Assembly (NCBI GenBank): GCA_046541515.1 | Contig: JBKHDD010000124.1 | Span: forward strand, 1 to 14,192 | Reading direction: 5' to 3' | DNA: 14,192 nt | From: CAYFVR01 sp046541515 | Lineage (GTDB): Bacteria > Desulfobacterota > Desulfobacteria > Desulfobacterales > Desulfococcaceae | Shown: positions 14,138 through 14,192 of the stretch, in pieces | Layout of the letters: each line of letters begins with the position of its first letter | Position numbering within the stretch: the stretch's first letter is position 1 | The notes under the pieces: generated by a model | What the model was told of the DNA's origin: nothing | Database searches by the model: none | The model's input: the letters and a program-made list of their open reading frames with translations, nothing else | Program-made: the position numbers and the translations under genes

Positions 14138-14192
14138 TCAATATCCCAATGCACCTTCCTTCGGCTCGTCCTTCTGAACCTGATTGACGTTG
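14138..14192 (-). CDS. C-terminal fragment of a gene running off the right edge (partial)
   Basis: An open frame enters from the right edge on the minus strand and stops at a TGA at 14138-14140. Its last residues are hydrophilic (QVQKDEPKEGALGY). It ends 19 bp before the toxin start, so it could be the preceding gene of the same transcript. It is too short to identify, and a chance open frame is possible. Confidence 0.35.
   Translation of the reverse strand, partial: NVNQVQKDEPKEGALGY

Noticed and set aside
1..14192. CRISPR arrays, tRNA/rRNA genes, insertion sequences, prophage genes
   Set aside because: I looked for regularly spaced repeats, cloverleaf-like segments with CCA-type ends, transposase motifs and terminal inverted repeats, and found none I could support.

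Overview
This is a GC-rich bacterial window (by eye about 60-65% G+C across most of it, falling to roughly 43% at the right end). Gene density, the sigma-70-type promoters, the mix of families (geranylgeranyl-reductase-type flavoprotein, bacterial cyclic-2,3-diphosphoglycerate-synthase homologue, stand-alone carbamate kinase, Uma2, BrnT, Hanks kinase fused to DUF1566) and the frequent GTG starts fit an environmental, probably anaerobic proteobacterium or Desulfobacterota member. That assignment is inference, because no rRNA or marker gene is present.

Layout. Positions 1-56 hold the tail of an upstream gene. A plus-strand flavoprotein of the geranylgeranyl reductase family follows (238-1419). 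Converging on it is a long minus-strand block, in transcription order: M20 peptidase, endonuclease/exonuclease/phosphatase (EEP) protein, M18 aminopeptidase, then after a 190-bp gap D-aminoacyl-tRNA deacylase (dtd), a YegS/DgkB-type lipid kinase and a HAD phosphatase. The first three genes are joined by 4-bp start/stop overlaps (GTGA, ATGA), and a good minus-strand promoter (7445-7473) precedes them. This block looks like peptide turnover, tRNA quality control and phospho-metabolite housekeeping.

Divergent from that block is a plus-strand protein of unknown function (about 7734-8840). It consists of four tandem repeats of 95-100 residues, has an ambiguous translation start, and ends in a bidirectional terminator (8875-8914). 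It converges on a second minus-strand cluster: a cyclic-2,3-diphosphoglycerate-synthase-like NTPase (10804-12129), a 58-residue small protein (10563-10739), carbamate kinase (9605-10546) and a Uma2-family nuclease-fold protein (8914-9540). The NTPase diverges from a plus-strand Ser/Thr protein kinase with a C-terminal DUF1566 domain (12220-13575), which has a near-consensus sigma-70 promoter.

The right end carries a BrnT-type toxin (DUF497) with an overlapping downstream antitoxin on the minus strand. It lies in markedly AT-richer DNA, consistent with horizontal acquisition, and is preceded by the tail of another gene.

The best candidates for undescribed biology are the tandem-repeat protein with its odd start, the NTPase/small-protein/carbamate-kinase cluster, and the soluble kinase-DUF1566 fusion. 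No RNA genes, CRISPR arrays, insertion sequences or prophage genes were seen.
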